A stretch of 64,000 nucleotides of DNA from Bradyrhizobium sp. WSM1417 (GCF_000515415.1 NZ_KI911783.1:7303831-7367830), one strand, 5' to 3'. Positions 29,115 through 38,781 are shown, counted from the first letter of the stretch. The notes: generated from the letters alone by a model not told the origin. Translations and numbers: made by a program.

Positions 29115-31613
29115 TTGTCGGACAGTCCAGCGCACGCCGACGACCGCTTCTGGCATCTTTCACCCGATCAATTATGCAAGCGACTGGGCTGCGGCCTCAC
29201 AGGCCTGACCGCCGCGGACGCCTCCGAGCGCCTCGCACGCTTTGGGCCGAACAGCGATGCGCGGCCGCGCGTCGAGGGGGCGGCGCGCGCGATCATGCGC
29301 CGGCTGCTGGAGCCGCTGTCTCTGATCCTGCTGGTTGCCGGCATCGTCTCGATGCTCACCGGCGACGATATCGGCGGGCTCATCATTGTCCTGATACTCG
29401 CGCTCTCGATCGGGCTCGACACCGTCCAGGAAGGCCATGCGTTGCAGGCCGCGGAAGTGCTCCGCCGATCGGTGGCGCTCAAGGCCGAAGTCAGACGCGA
29501 CAACGACTTCCGCGAGATCGACGTCGATCGGCTCGTGCCCGGCGACATCCTGCGCGTCCGTTCAGGCGACATCATTCCCGCGGACGCGCTCATCCTGGAG
29601 TGCACTGCCTTCACCGCGGGCGAAGCGGCGCTCACCGGCGAGCCCTATCCGGTACAGAAGCGCGCCGGCGCCACCACCGGCCCGGACGACAAATCGAATG
29701 CACTGTTTCGCGGTGCCGTCGCGCAAACCGGCGAGGCGGTCGCGCTCGTCGTCAGGACCGGACGCGAAACAGTGTTCGGAGCGGCGGCCTCCGCGCTTGC
29801 CGAGGCCCAGACGCCTTCACCGTTCGAGCGCGACTTGCGCGAATTCGGCCTCGTGATCGCGCGCGCCACGCTCGCGTTGGTGCTGGTCGTGCTCACCGTC
29901 CGCGTGGTGTTCGGCCGCCCCGTGATGGACTCGCTGCTGTTTGCCGTCGCGCTCGCGGTCGGGCTGACGCCGGAACTGCTGCCGATGATCACCACGGTGA
30001 CGCTGTCGCGCGGCGCGCTGCGCATGGCCGGCCGCAAAGTGATCGTCAAGCGCCTCGCCGCGATCCACGATCTTGGCGCCATGACCGTCTTGTGCACGGA
30101 CAAGACGGGCACGCTGACCTCGGCCGAGATCACGCTGGCCAGGAGCCTCGATGCCGCCGGCAAGGATGATGCCCGCGCCGCGCGGCTCGGCGCCATCGCC
30201 GCGAAACTCGGCGGCGATCGCGGCTCGCTCGATGCGGCGCTGGTTGCCGGCCAGTCGAATGCCGCGCAGGGCTGGACCCTCGCCGGCAGGCAGGCGTTCG
30301 ACTTTTCACGGCGGCTCGGATCCGTGCTCGCGACCGGTCCCGAAGGCGCGCTGCTCATCGTCAAGGGCGCGCCGGAGGCGGTGCTCGAGCTGTGCGTGAT
30401 GGACGACGACACCCGGACCCGCGCGATCGCCCGCGTGCACGAGCTCGCGAGCGAAGGGCTCCGCAGCATTGCGATCGCCTCGCGCCCTTGGACCGGCGCA
30501 ACGCGCGAGGTCGAGACCGAAGACGAGACCGATCTCGTCTTCGAAGGCTTTTGTGCCTTCGCCGACCCGCCGAAGCCGACGGCCGCGGCCGCGATCGCGC
30601 GGCTCGCGGCAACCGGCATCACGCTGAAGATCCTGTCGGGCGACGATCCGGTGGTGGTGAAGCGGCTCGCCGGCCTGGTCGGGCTGAACGCCGACCGCGT
30701 CCTATCGGGAGCCGACATCGCCGAGCTCAGCGACGAAGCACTGGCGGTCCAGGTTCAATCGACCGACGCCTACGGCCGGCTTGCGCCCGATCAGAAGTCG
30801 CGCGTCGTGAAGGCCCTTCAGGCCGGCGGCGCGGTGGTCGGCTTTCTCGGCGACGGCATCAACGACGCTCCGGCGCTGAAGGCCGCCGATATCGGCCTGT
30901 CGGTCGAAGGCGCGACCGGCGTGGCGCAGGCCGCCGCCGACATCATCCTGCTCGCCTCGGATCTCGAAGTCGTCGCCGACGGCGTCGAAGAGGGCCGGCG
31001 CACCTTCGCCAACATCATGAAATATGTCCGGATGGGCGCGAGCTCGAATTTCGGCAACATGCTGTCGATGGCGATCGCCTCGATGGCGCTGCCGTTCTTG
31101 CCGATGCTGCCGACGCAGATCCTGCTCAATAACCTGCTCTACGATCTCTCCGAGCTCGGCATTCCCTTCGACCAGGTCTCGCGCGCGGCCACCACGCAGC
31201 CGCAGGTCTGGAGCATGACGCGGCTGGTGCGTTTCGCCGCGATCATGGGGCCGCTGTCCTCGGTCTTCGACTTCCTCACCTTCGGCGCCCTCATCATGCT
31301 GTTTCATGCGTCGCCGGACGAATTCCGCACCGCCTGGTTCATCGAATCCATGGCGACGCAGATCCTCGTGATCTTCATCATTCGCACCAATGGCCGAGCG
31401 TGGCGCAGCTGGCCCGATCCGGTGCTGTCCGCCTCCTCGCTGGTCGCCTTGCTGGTCGCGATGTTGGTGCCTTTCACGCCGCTCGGTGCCTGGTTCGGCT
31501 TTGTTGCGCCGCCACCGCTCATGATGGCCGGCATCGCGGCTCTCGTTGTCGTCTATCTCGCCTGTGCCGAACTGTTGAAGCCGTTTGCGATCCGTGCCGG
31601 GCTGAAGGGCTGA
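29115..31613 (+). CDS. Magnesium-type P-type cation-transporting ATPase (MgtA/MgtB-like)
   Basis: The 832-residue integral membrane ATPase has the Cation_ATPase_N segment (FWHLSPDQLCKRLGCGLTGL, ERLARFGPN) and the phosphorylation site CTDKTGTLT near residue 330. The TGEP actuator loop (ALTGEPYPVQ) and the hinge GDGINDAPALKAADIGLSV are also present. About ten membrane helices are present, with the last ones in PILMM-like hydrophobic blocks. Motifs such as SSNFGNMLSMAIAS point to the Mg2+-importing class IIIB (MgtA) group, which takes up Mg2+. It is shorter than enterobacterial MgtA (about 900 residues). The start is a TTG at 29115, because the conserved N-terminal domain begins there and no ATG precedes it. 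No mgtC or leader riboswitch is evident. Confidence 0.85.
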   Translation: MSDSPAHADDRFWHLSPDQLCKRLGCGLTGLTAADASERLARFGPNSDARPRVEGAARAIMRRLLEPLSLILLVAGIVSMLTGDDIGGLIIVLILALSIGLDTVQEGHALQAAEVLRRSVALKAEVRRDNDFREIDVDRLVPGDILRVRSGDIIPADALILECTAFTAGEAALTGEPYPVQKRAGATTGPDDKSNALFRGAVAQTGEAVALVVRTGRETVFGAAASALAEAQTPSPFERDLREFGLVIARATLALVLVVLTVRVVFGRPVMDSLLFAVALAVGLTPELLPMITTVTLSRGALRMAGRKVIVKRLAAIHDLGAMTVLCTDKTGTLTSAEITLARSLDAAGKDDARAARLGAIAAKLGGDRGSLDAALVAGQSNAAQGWTLAGRQAFDFSRRLGSVLATGPEGALLIVKGAPEAVLELCVMDDDTRTRAIARVHELASEGLRSIAIASRPWTGATREVETEDETDLVFEGFCAFADPPKPTAAAAIARLAATGITLKILSGDDPVVVKRLAGLVGLNADRVLSGADIAELSDEALAVQVQSTDAYGRLAPDQKSRVVKALQAGGAVVGFLGDGINDAPALKAADIGLSVEGATGVAQAAADIILLASDLEVVADGVEEGRRTFANIMKYVRMGASSNFGNMLSMAIASMALPFLPMLPTQILLNNLLYDLSELGIPFDQVSRAATTQPQVWSMTRLVRFAAIMGPLSSVFDFLTFGALIMLFHASPDEFRTAWFIESMATQILVIFIIRTNGRAWRSWPDPVLSASSLVALLVAMLVPFTPLGAWFGFVAPPPLMMAGIAALVVVYLACAELLKPFAIRAGLKG

Positions 31614-31767
31614 GCGAGGTTCCGGCCGCTGCCGTGCATGGACGCGATGCGCCTCGCGCCATTGATATCGGCCGGATTTCCGTGTCTTTGAACGGGCCGG
31701 GTCTGAACCGGCCCGGGTGCCGCCGGGCTGGAGCCTTGGCGCATGACGCGGGGCCACAACGATCACC

Positions 31768-32700
31768 ATGTCCGCCACCGACGAGAGCACCGGCGCCGCC
31801 ACGTCCGGCCACAACTGGATCGCCAACCAGCCCTATCTGCTGCTCAGCATCACCGCGCTGTGCTGGGCCGGCAATGCCATCGTCGGGCGGCTGGCCGCCG
31901 GTCACATCCCGCCGGTGACGCTGTCGTTCCTGCGCTGGTTCTTCGCCTTCCTGCTGGTGCTGCCGTTCGCCTGGAAACACCTTGCGCAGGACTGGCCCGC
32001 GATCCGCGGCAAGCTCGGCCTGATGGTCACGCTCTCGATCACCGGCATCGGCGCTTTCAACACGCTGCAATATTGGGCGCTCGAGCATACGCAGGCGCTC
32101 AACACTCTCCTCTTGCAATCCGCCGCGCCGCTCGTCGTGGCGCTGTGGTCGCTCGTCATCCTCGGCGTGCGCCTCACCGCGGCGCAGGCTTTCGGCGTGC
32201 TGCTGTCGATGTGCGGCGTGCTGATCATCCTGCTGCATGGCGATTTCACCACGCTGTCGAACATCGACTTCAACAAGGGCGACCTCATCTTCGTCGTCGC
32301 GCTGATCATCTTCGCGCTCTATTCGGTGCTGACCTTGAAGCGGCCGCCGATGCACGGCCTGTCGTTCCTCGCCTTCACGTTCGGCTGCGGTGCGGCCTGT
32401 CTCATTCCGCTGGAGATCTGGGAGTTGTCGGCGCGTCCCGTGATGAAGCTCGACGGGCCGAACCTCCTGACCCTGTTCTATGTCGCGGTGTTCCCCTCGA
32501 CGCTCGCCTATCTCTGCTTCAATCGCGGCGTCCGGCTGATCGGCGCCAACCGCGCCGCGCCCTTCTTCCATGTCGTGCCGGTGTTCGGCTCGATCATGGC
32601 AATGGCATTTCTGGGCGAGCACCCGCAGGCGTTCCACTTCATCGGCTTCGCGCTGGTGCTGGCCGGCGTGTTCGTGGCGTCACGGAAGCAGGCGGCCTAG
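31768..32700 (+). CDS. DMT-superfamily transporter (EamA), first of two similar copies
   Basis: The 310-residue protein has ten hydrophobic segments arranged as two EamA repeats. Typical features are NQPYLLLSITALCWAGNAIVG in helix 1 and GANRAAPFFHVVPVFGSIMA before the last helices. It probably exports or imports a small metabolite; the substrate is unknown. A paralogue with the same opening motif lies at 34814-35749, about 2 kb downstream. The ATG at 31768 starts the protein. A hairpin (GGGCCGG/CCGGCCC, about 31698-31718) precedes the gene. Confidence 0.85.
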   Translation: MSATDESTGAATSGHNWIANQPYLLLSITALCWAGNAIVGRLAAGHIPPVTLSFLRWFFAFLLVLPFAWKHLAQDWPAIRGKLGLMVTLSITGIGAFNTLQYWALEHTQALNTLLLQSAAPLVVALWSLVILGVRLTAAQAFGVLLSMCGVLIILLHGDFTTLSNIDFNKGDLIFVVALIIFALYSVLTLKRPPMHGLSFLAFTFGCGAACLIPLEIWELSARPVMKLDGPNLLTLFYVAVFPSTLAYLCFNRGVRLIGANRAAPFFHVVPVFGSIMAMAFLGEHPQAFHFIGFALVLAGVFVASRKQAA

Positions 32701-32728
32701 GCTTGGGGCCCGGTTCGATCGACTGCGA

Positions 32729-33133
32729 TCAAGCGTTTGCCGACGCGTTCATCCATACCATCTCCCAAACATATCCATCCGGGTCTTCAATGTGTCGGTT
32801 GTACATGAAGCCGAGATCCTGCGCCGGATTGGGATCGGCGCGACCGCCCGCAGCCACCGCGCGGGCCAGCGTTACATCGACGGCATCGCGGTCGTCGACC
32901 GTCAGGGCGAACATAGACTGGCTGTGGCGCCGCGCGTCGCCGATCTCGCGTTGGGTGAATTCACGATACTGGTCGTGGGTCAGCAGCATCACGCCGATCG
33001 CATCCGTGAACATGAGCGAGGTCGAATTTGCTCCGGAGAATTGCGGATTCACCGCGCCACCCAGCGCTACGTAGAACGCCGTCGATGCGGCGAGGTCGCG
33101 TACAGGCAGGTTGATCAGAATCATCTTGGACAT
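32729..33133 (-). CDS. VOC (glyoxalase/bleomycin-resistance-like) family protein
   Basis: The 134-residue protein is a single vicinal-oxygen-chelate domain pair. It shows the first strand MILINLPVRDLAASTAFYVALG, the LMFTDAIGVMLLTHDQYREF core and the terminal motif HIEDPDGYVWEMVWM, in which the His/Glu positions bind metal in active members. Proteins of this subtype (3-demethylubiquinone/PhnB-like) often have no assigned reaction. It lies beside the TetR-controlled membrane protein gene on the same strand and may be in the same unit. Confidence 0.85.
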   Translation of the reverse strand: MSKMILINLPVRDLAASTAFYVALGGAVNPQFSGANSTSLMFTDAIGVMLLTHDQYREFTQREIGDARRHSQSMFALTVDDRDAVDVTLARAVAAGGRADPNPAQDLGFMYNRHIEDPDGYVWEMVWMNASANA

Positions 33134-33216
33134 TGCTTTTCCTTCGAAAGCGGCTGGAAGCCGAGCCAGGGTCTGGCATCAGGAACAGAAGGTCTCAACC
33201 TCCTTCCCGAATGCAT

Positions 33217-33621
33217 TCAAATATAGCGCGCGGCGCCCATGCAAAGCGCGGCGATGCCCAGCAGGCCCGCCGCCGCACGTTGGGCGGCCGCGATACGCGC
33301 ACGGAGGTCCTCCGGCTTGCCGGTGCCACGACGCAGGGCCACGAGCGCACGGGGACCGATGACAGCCTGAACGCCCGCCGCGATCAGTGCGCAGACAGCA
33401 CCGACCGCGAGCACCTGCTCGGTCGTGCCGAAGCTGTGGGAATGAACGAGATGCCCGAGATAACCGCCGGTCAGGATGGCAATCGTCGCCGCGCCGAGTT
33501 GTGGAAAGACCAGTTGCTCACCGCCAACTCCGCCGATGCGGGCCAGCGCAAAGCTTGATCCCGCCCAGAACACGGACGACAACACATGAAGTGACAACGC
33601 GATCACGAGGGCAGTTTGCAT
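33217..33621 (-). CDS. Small integral membrane protein, likely target of the adjacent TetR regulator
   Basis: The 134-residue protein has four hydrophobic helices (near residues 3-22, 40-60, 70-88 and 110-130). It begins MQTALVIALSLHVLSSVFWAG, a pattern seen in CopD/DUF2269-like small membrane proteins. The His residues near the membrane faces (HVLSS, HLVHSHSFG) could bind metal or heme, but that is speculative. It is divergent from the TetR gene at 33695 and shares a palindromic operator with it. Confidence 0.75.
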   Translation of the reverse strand: MQTALVIALSLHVLSSVFWAGSSFALARIGGVGGEQLVFPQLGAATIAILTGGYLGHLVHSHSFGTTEQVLAVGAVCALIAAGVQAVIGPRALVALRRGTGKPEDLRARIAAAQRAAAGLLGIAALCMGAARYI

Positions 33622-33651
33622 GGCAAGCTCCGAACCGGCTTCTAAATTAGA

Positions 33652-33666
33652 TATACACGATGTATA
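33652..33666. promoter_or_regulatory. Palindromic operator in the TetR intergenic region
   Basis: The 15-base sequence TATACACGATGTATA has two perfect 6-base arms around CGA. It sits in the 73-base gap between the divergent membrane protein gene (start 33621) and the TetR gene (start 33695), where a TetR dimer would repress both directions. The surrounding stretch is unusually AT-rich for this genome. Confidence 0.8.
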
Positions 33667-33694
33667 ATCAATTCGTCAACAGAATGGCAAGCCG

Positions 33695-34300
33695 ATGTCG
33701 AAGCGCAATTATGTGAGCTCCGCGCGTGCTTCCGCGGCGGCGGCGACGCGCCAGCGCATCATCGCGGCCGGCGCGCGGCTCCTGCGCGAGGACGCGAGCA
33801 TTGCGCACTTCTCCCTCGACGTCGTCGGCAAGGCGGCCGGCGTCTCGCGGTTGACCGTCTACAACCAGTTCGGATCGCGGCGGGGATTGCTGGAGGCCGT
33901 GTTCGACGACATCGCGCACCAGGGCGGACTGTTCGAACTGGCCGGGGTGATGACGATGGCGGATCCGCGCGCCGCGCTCGACCGCGTCATCGAAATCTTC
34001 TGTACGTTCTGGGGGCGCGATCCCGCCATCGGCGGGCTCAACCAAGCCATCGCGACCGATCCGGAATTCGGCGAGGCGCTGATCGAGCGTAACGAGCGCC
34101 GCCGGGAACTGCTGACCGCGCTGCTGTCGCGGATCGTCGGCAAGCAGGCGGCAAAGCGCGCCATGCGGGACACGGTCGATTTGGTCTTCGTGCTGACGAG
34201 CTATCCGACTTTCGCAGCGCTGAACCGGCAGCGGTCGAGCGACGAGGTCTGTCGCTTGCTGCAGAAGGCGTGTCACGCGGCTGTAGATGGGCTGAAGTAA
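33695..34300 (+). CDS. TetR/AcrR-family transcriptional regulator
   Basis: The 201-residue protein has an N-terminal TetR helix-turn-helix (about residues 20-62: RQRIIAAGARLLREDAS, then LDVVGKAAGVSRLTVYNQFGSR). A mainly helical ligand domain follows. The recognition helix ends in the typical TVYNQFGSRRGLLEAVFDD. It is divergent from the small membrane protein gene and probably binds the palindrome at 33652-33666, repressing itself and its neighbour. Ligand unknown. Confidence 0.9.
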   Translation: MSKRNYVSSARASAAAATRQRIIAAGARLLREDASIAHFSLDVVGKAAGVSRLTVYNQFGSRRGLLEAVFDDIAHQGGLFELAGVMTMADPRAALDRVIEIFCTFWGRDPAIGGLNQAIATDPEFGEALIERNERRRELLTALLSRIVGKQAAKRAMRDTVDLVFVLTSYPTFAALNRQRSSDEVCRLLQKACHAAVDGLK

Positions 34301-34318
34301 GCCGGCGGCAGGCGGCGC

Positions 34319-34720
34319 CTACCTCATTTTGAACTTGCTGTACGCTTCGTTCATCGCAATGATGACGTGCTCGGCGCAGGCGTTGACGCGGTGCGGATCG
34401 GCTTCGTGCTCGTAGGACTCTGACGTCATCATGCCCAAAAAAGCCGCGACCGTGGGATAGTAGACCAGCGCGACGAAATCCCACTTATTGCCGTCATGCG
34501 GGCCGAGCGCGACCGCCTTGGCGTCGCCGGTCCAGAGCAGCGTGCCGCCGCGCGCCTTGATCATCGGCACTGTGACCGCACTGTAGCGCAAATAGGCGTC
34601 CCAGCCGGAACCGTCGCCATCGCCGGAGCGCGCGTGGAAGCGCATCAGGTTCAACATCACCACCGGTGCATCCCGATCGAGCCGCTTCAGGTCGTCGATG
34701 TTCAACATATTAACCGCCAA
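34319..34720 (-). CDS. DUF1330-like protein
   Basis: The 133-residue soluble protein has the ferredoxin-like alpha-beta pattern of the DUF1330/dimeric alpha-beta barrel group (PVVMLNLMRFHARSGDGDG, AVTVPMIKARGGTLLWTGDA, WDFVALVYYPTVAAFLGMM). Members are small homodimers of unknown activity. It is convergent with the TetR gene (18-base gap) and divergent from the second EamA gene. Confidence 0.8.
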   Translation of the reverse strand: MAVNMLNIDDLKRLDRDAPVVMLNLMRFHARSGDGDGSGWDAYLRYSAVTVPMIKARGGTLLWTGDAKAVALGPHDGNKWDFVALVYYPTVAAFLGMMTSESYEHEADPHRVNACAEHVIIAMNEAYSKFKMR

Positions 34721-34813
34721 TGCCGCCTCCTCTGGTCATGCCTGCATTGTAGCATTGCGGCCGCGTGACTTGTGTCACGACGTAAATCCGGCGCAAGCTT
34801 GTATCCAACGCCA

Positions 34814-35749
34814 ATGACGATCGCTTCGCCCGCGCCACCGGCTTCTAATCCAGCCAGTTGGCTCAACAACCAGCCTTATCTGCTGCTTAGCCTGAGCTCG
34901 CTGTTCTGGGCCGGCAACATCGTGCTCGCGCGCCACGTCGGCGCGCATGTGCCGCCACTGACGGTGACCACTATCCGCTGGTTCGGCGTGTTCCTGATCC
35001 TCCTGCCGTTCGCCTGGCCGCATCTGAAGCGCGACTGGCCAAATCTGCGCAAGAGCCTGCCGCTGATGCTGTTCCTGTCGCTGGTGGGCTTTGCCTTCAA
35101 CAACGCGATCTCGTACTGGGCGATGCAGTACACGGAAGCGCTGAACGCGCTGCTGATCCAGTCGGCCGGACCGCTGTTCGTGGCGCTGTGGTCGCTGGTG
35201 CTGTTCGGCGTGCGGCTGACCGGTGCGCAGCTCGCCGGCATCGGGATCTCGCTTCTCGGCGTGCTGATCATCATCCTGCGCGGCGATCTCGCCGCGCTCG
35301 CGAGCATCAGCTTCAACAGGGGCGACATCATGTTCGCCTCCTCGCTGGTGGCATTCGGGATCTACTCTGCCTTCATCCCGCGGCGACCGAAGATCCACCA
35401 ACTCTCCTTTCTCTCCTTCACCACCTGCTGCGGCGCGACGATGCTGCTGCCGACCGCGATCTGGGAGGCCTGGAGCGGCCGCGTCCTGCAACTCGACGGG
35501 GTGACGCTGGCGACGCTGGGTTACATCCTGGTCTTTCCCTCGACGTTGGCCTATCTGTTCTTCAACCGGGGCGTGGCGCTGATCGGCCCGAACCGCGCGG
35601 CGCCGTTCTTCCATCTGGTGCCGGTGTTCGGCTCGGCGATGGCGATCCTGCTGCTCGGCGAAAAGATCCAGCCATTCCACCTGATCGGCTACCTGCTGGT
35701 GCTCGCCGGCGTCGTGATCGCTTCGCGCCAGGGGTCTGCGGTGAAGTAA
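34814..35749 (+). CDS. DMT-superfamily transporter (EamA), second copy
   Basis: The 311-residue protein has ten membrane segments and shares long stretches with the transporter at 31768-32700. Both have NQPYLLLS near the start, FAW-H--DWP, QSA-PL-VALWSLV, GVLII and FNRGV-LIG-NRAAPFFH. The two genes flank a four-gene block in the same orientation, which indicates duplication. The ATG at 34814 (MTIASPAPP) is chosen, as the frame upstream lacks any conserved residues. No strong ribosome site is visible. Substrate unknown. Confidence 0.85.
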   Translation: MTIASPAPPASNPASWLNNQPYLLLSLSSLFWAGNIVLARHVGAHVPPLTVTTIRWFGVFLILLPFAWPHLKRDWPNLRKSLPLMLFLSLVGFAFNNAISYWAMQYTEALNALLIQSAGPLFVALWSLVLFGVRLTGAQLAGIGISLLGVLIIILRGDLAALASISFNRGDIMFASSLVAFGIYSAFIPRRPKIHQLSFLSFTTCCGATMLLPTAIWEAWSGRVLQLDGVTLATLGYILVFPSTLAYLFFNRGVALIGPNRAAPFFHLVPVFGSAMAILLLGEKIQPFHLIGYLLVLAGVVIASRQGSAVK

Positions 35750-35846
35750 TTCCGCACCGCGAGACGAGGCGACAAACTCGCGCCTTCCGATTTCGACGAG
35801 GAGACGCTAGGTTCCCCGCCAACGAAAAAAGAGGGAACGACCAGAC

Positions 35847-36824
35847 ATGCTTTCAGCGTTGATCCGAAACCTGCGTGCCATCGGCACGGCCGTCCTTTGT
35901 CTCGCCGCCGCATCCGCCGCGCAGGCCGACAATTATCCGAGCCGCAACATCACGCTGGTGCTGCCGTTCGCGGCCGGCAGCGGCACCGACACCACGACGC
36001 GGCTGATCTCGCAGCATTTGTCGCAGGCACTCGGCGTCGGCATCGTCATCGAGAACAAGGCGGGCGCCAACGGCATGATCGCCGCCACCTATGTCGCGCG
36101 CGCCGCGCCGGACGGCTACACGCTGCTGGTGACCACCAACACCACGCATTCGGCCAATCCCTATCTGCTCAAAAGCCTGACCTACGATCCGGTCAAGGAC
36201 TTCACCCCGATCGCGCGCACCGGCGACCTGCCCTTCATGCTGGTGATCCACCCGGAGGTGCCGGCCAAGACCGTCGGCGAACTCATCGCCTACGGCAAGG
36301 CCAATCCGGGCAAGCTGAGCTACGCCTCGGGCTCGTCCTCGGCGATCGTGTCGGGTGCGACCTTTGCACACAATGCCGGGCTCGACCTCCTGCACGTGCC
36401 TTACAAGAGCTCGCCGCCGGCGCTCAACGACGTCATGGGCGGCCGCGTCTCGATGATGTTCGTGGACATCCTGACCGGTCTGCCGCATGTCCAGGGCAAC
36501 GCGCTACGCGCGCTCGCCGTCACGACCAAGGACCGCTCGTCGCTGGTGCCGAACCTGCCCTCGATGCAGGAGGCCGGCGTGCCGGACTTCGACATCTCGT
36601 CGTGGCAGGGCTATTTCGGCCCCGCCGGCATGCCCAAGGAGATCGTGACGCGGCTCAACGCCGAGATCCGGAAGATCGTCGAGAAGCCGGAGATCAAGGC
36701 CCAGCTCGCCACCCTCGGCATGGACGCGTTTTCAGGCACGCCCGAGCAGCTCGGCACGTTCGTGAACGAACAGCTGGTGTTGTGGGAGAAGCTGATCCGC
36801 CAGGCGGGGATCGAGAAGCAGTAG
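35847..36824 (+). CDS. Tripartite tricarboxylate transporter substrate-binding protein (TctC/Bug family)
   Basis: The 325-residue protein has a signal peptide (about residues 1-28, ending SAAQA). It also has the Bug-family blocks YPSRNITLVLPFAAGSGTDT, VIENKAGANGMIAATYVARA and PYKSSPPALNDVMGGRVSMM. Such proteins bind carboxylates or related small molecules in the periplasm. No TctA or TctB membrane subunits are adjacent, so it is an orphan, as is common in this family. GAGGGAACGACC lies before the ATG. A hairpin-rich repeat follows. Confidence 0.9.
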   Translation: MLSALIRNLRAIGTAVLCLAAASAAQADNYPSRNITLVLPFAAGSGTDTTTRLISQHLSQALGVGIVIENKAGANGMIAATYVARAAPDGYTLLVTTNTTHSANPYLLKSLTYDPVKDFTPIARTGDLPFMLVIHPEVPAKTVGELIAYGKANPGKLSYASGSSSAIVSGATFAHNAGLDLLHVPYKSSPPALNDVMGGRVSMMFVDILTGLPHVQGNALRALAVTTKDRSSLVPNLPSMQEAGVPDFDISSWQGYFGPAGMPKEIVTRLNAEIRKIVEKPEIKAQLATLGMDAFSGTPEQLGTFVNEQLVLWEKLIRQAGIEKQ

Positions 36825-36856
36825 GGGCGCGCGAAAGCCGCGCCCTCCGCATTCTC

Positions 36857-36946
36857 CGTCATGGCCGGGCTTGTCCGGCCGTCCACGTCTATCAAAGCGT
36901 CCGGTGTCCAAGAACGTGGATGCCCGGGACAAGCCCGGGCATGAGG
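36857..36946. repeat. Interrupted inverted repeat (intergenic repetitive element)
   Basis: The arm starting CGTCATGGCCGGGCTTGTCC (36857) is answered by a complementary arm ending GGACAAGCCCGGGCATGAGG (36946). The second arm also contains its own CCCGGG palindrome. The same style of element, with sequence CATGGCCGGGCTTGTCC, is a frequent intergenic repeat in Bradyrhizobium. It lies between the convergent TctC and chemotaxis receptor genes. Confidence 0.78.
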
Positions 36947-36979
36947 ATGGAATAGGTGGCGTCGCTCTTGTGTGACGCC

Positions 36980-38665
36980 CTACGCCGCGCGCATCTTGGC
37001 GAGGAAGCCGTCGACTGCGCTACGCAGCGCGCCGGACTGGCTGTCGAGCTCGCGGGCGTTGGTGAGCACGTCGCTTGCCGCCGTGCCGGTCGCTTCCGCG
37101 GCCGAGGTGACACTGCCGATATTGGCGTTGATCTCGTTCGATCCGGCCGCGACCGACTGGATGTTGCGCGCGATCTCGCGGGTCGCCTCGCCCTGCTGCT
37201 CGATCGACGCGGAAATGCCCGCGGTGATCTCGCTCCTCTCGGCGATGGTCTGGGTGATGCCGCCGATGGCGGCGACCGCATCGCTGGTCGAGGTCTGCAT
37301 CGCCGCGACCTGGGCGGAGATTTCCTCCGTTGCCTTGGCGGTCTGGTTGGCGAGCGCCTTGACCTCGGAAGCGACGACGGCAAAGCCGCGGCCGGATTCA
37401 CCGGCACGCGCCGCCTCGATGGTGGCGTTGAGGGCGAGCAGATTGGTCTGTGCCGCGATCGAGTGGATCAGCTTGACCACCTCGCCGATCTTCTCGGCGC
37501 CGGTGGAGAGCTCCTGCACCGTGGCATTGGTGCGCTCGGCGTCGTTGACGGCGCGGCTCGCCACTTCGGTCGAGCGGGTGACCTGGCGCGAGATTTCCGC
37601 AACCGAGCTCGACAGCTCTTCGGCAGCCGCGGCGACCGTGCCGACATTGCCCGACGCTCTCTGCGAGGCTGCGCCGACCGTCGCCGCGCGCGAAGAGGCG
37701 TCGCTGGCGGTCGCGGTCATCGATTGCGCCGTGGCTTGCATGCCCGTCGCGGCCGAGGAGACCGAGCGGACGATGCCGTTGACGCTGCGTTCGAAATCGG
37801 CGGCGATGCCTTCCATCGCGCTGCGACGTTCCGCCGCGACACGATCCTTGGCGTCGGCTTCGGTCTTCTCGAGGTCGCGAATGCGCAGTGCGTTGTCCTT
37901 GAAGATCTGGACGGTCGAGGCCATCGCGCCGACCTCGTCGCCACGGCCGACGCCGGGAATGTCGCCCTCGAGCTTGCCCTCGGCGAGATCGTTCATGCGC
38001 GCGCCGAGCAGCGCCAAGGGAAGGCTGATGCTGCGGCCGAGCAACCAGGCGACGCTGCCCGCCACGACGACGATGCCGAGCATGGCAAGCCCGAGCAGCC
38101 AGTAGACCGGGCCCATCCTGGCGTCGAGATCGTCAAGATAGACGCCGGTCCCGACGAACATGTTCCAGCCCGGTATGGCGACCGCGTAGGACAGCTTGCG
38201 GATTGGGTCCTCCTGACCCGGCTTCATATATTCATAGCGCAGGGTCACGTATCCGTTGGCTGCAACGCCGTCGCGCAGCTCGCGCGCGAGCTTTCTGCCG
38301 TTGGTTTCGACGTCGAGCTGATTCTGACCGATCGTCTTGAGGCTGGGTGACAGGATGGTCACGCCTTCCATCGTATAGGCGAATATGTATCCGGCACCTT
38401 TGTCATAAGTGAGCGTACTGCCACGGCGGGCGAACTCGGCGATGGCCGCATCCTTGGTCAGTTGCCCCGCGTCCACCTGCTTTTGAAGTCCGAGCGCCAT
38501 GTTGAGTGCCATCTCGACGATGGCGTGGCTCTGTTCAATCCGCGCGTTCAGCATTTCGCGCTTCATCAGGTAGCCGGCAAGAACCCCGGAAATGGACAGG
38601 CCGAGCAACGTGACGCCGACAAGGATGCCAAGCTTGGGGGCGATCTTCATATTGGTCAACTTCAC
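36980..38665 (-). CDS. Methyl-accepting chemotaxis protein with periplasmic Cache domain
   Basis: The 561-residue receptor has a first membrane helix (about residues 12-32) and a periplasmic single-Cache-type domain (about 40-180; [18 protein letters not shown], then [22 protein letters not shown]). A second helix (about 187-208), a HAMP segment and a long signalling coiled coil follow. The hairpin tip is conserved ([37 protein letters not shown]). It senses a small molecule in the periplasm and signals to CheA. It has no CheB/CheR-type pentapeptide at the C terminus. An ATG at residue 6 is an alternative start. Confidence 0.93.
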   Translation of the reverse strand: MKLTNMKIAPKLGILVGVTLLGLSISGVLAGYLMKREMLNARIEQSHAIVEMALNMALGLQKQVDAGQLTKDAAIAEFARRGSTLTYDKGAGYIFAYTMEGVTILSPSLKTIGQNQLDVETNGRKLARELRDGVAANGYVTLRYEYMKPGQEDPIRKLSYAVAIPGWNMFVGTGVYLDDLDARMGPVYWLLGLAMLGIVVVAGSVAWLLGRSISLPLALLGARMNDLAEGKLEGDIPGVGRGDEVGAMASTVQIFKDNALRIRDLEKTEADAKDRVAAERRSAMEGIAADFERSVNGIVRSVSSAATGMQATAQSMTATASDASSRAATVGAASQRASGNVGTVAAAAEELSSSVAEISRQVTRSTEVASRAVNDAERTNATVQELSTGAEKIGEVVKLIHSIAAQTNLLALNATIEAARAGESGRGFAVVASEVKALANQTAKATEEISAQVAAMQTSTSDAVAAIGGITQTIAERSEITAGISASIEQQGEATREIARNIQSVAAGSNEINANIGSVTSAAEATGTAASDVLTNARELDSQSGALRSAVDGFLAKMRAA

Positions 38666-38705
38666 AGGATTGGCTCCAAAGCATAACGCGCGAGTGAATC
38701 GGTCG

Positions 38706-38720
38706 AAGTTGAATCAACTT
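38706..38720. promoter_or_regulatory. 15-base palindrome upstream of the chemotaxis receptor gene
   Basis: AAGTTGAATCAACTT has perfect 7-base arms around a central A and begins 41 bases before the receptor start codon. It is a plausible operator. The TTGA/TCAA half sites are too close together for an FNR-type site. Confidence 0.6.
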
Positions 38721-38781
38721 CTAGTGGGGGACCCCTTAGCAAGCTGTTACGGAGCGCCCCGTAAAAGCCCGGAGGAAACGT

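Noticed and set aside
38706..38720. FNR/FixK2 box upstream of the chemotaxis receptor
   Set aside because: The TTGA and TCAA halves are separated by only one base rather than the six needed.
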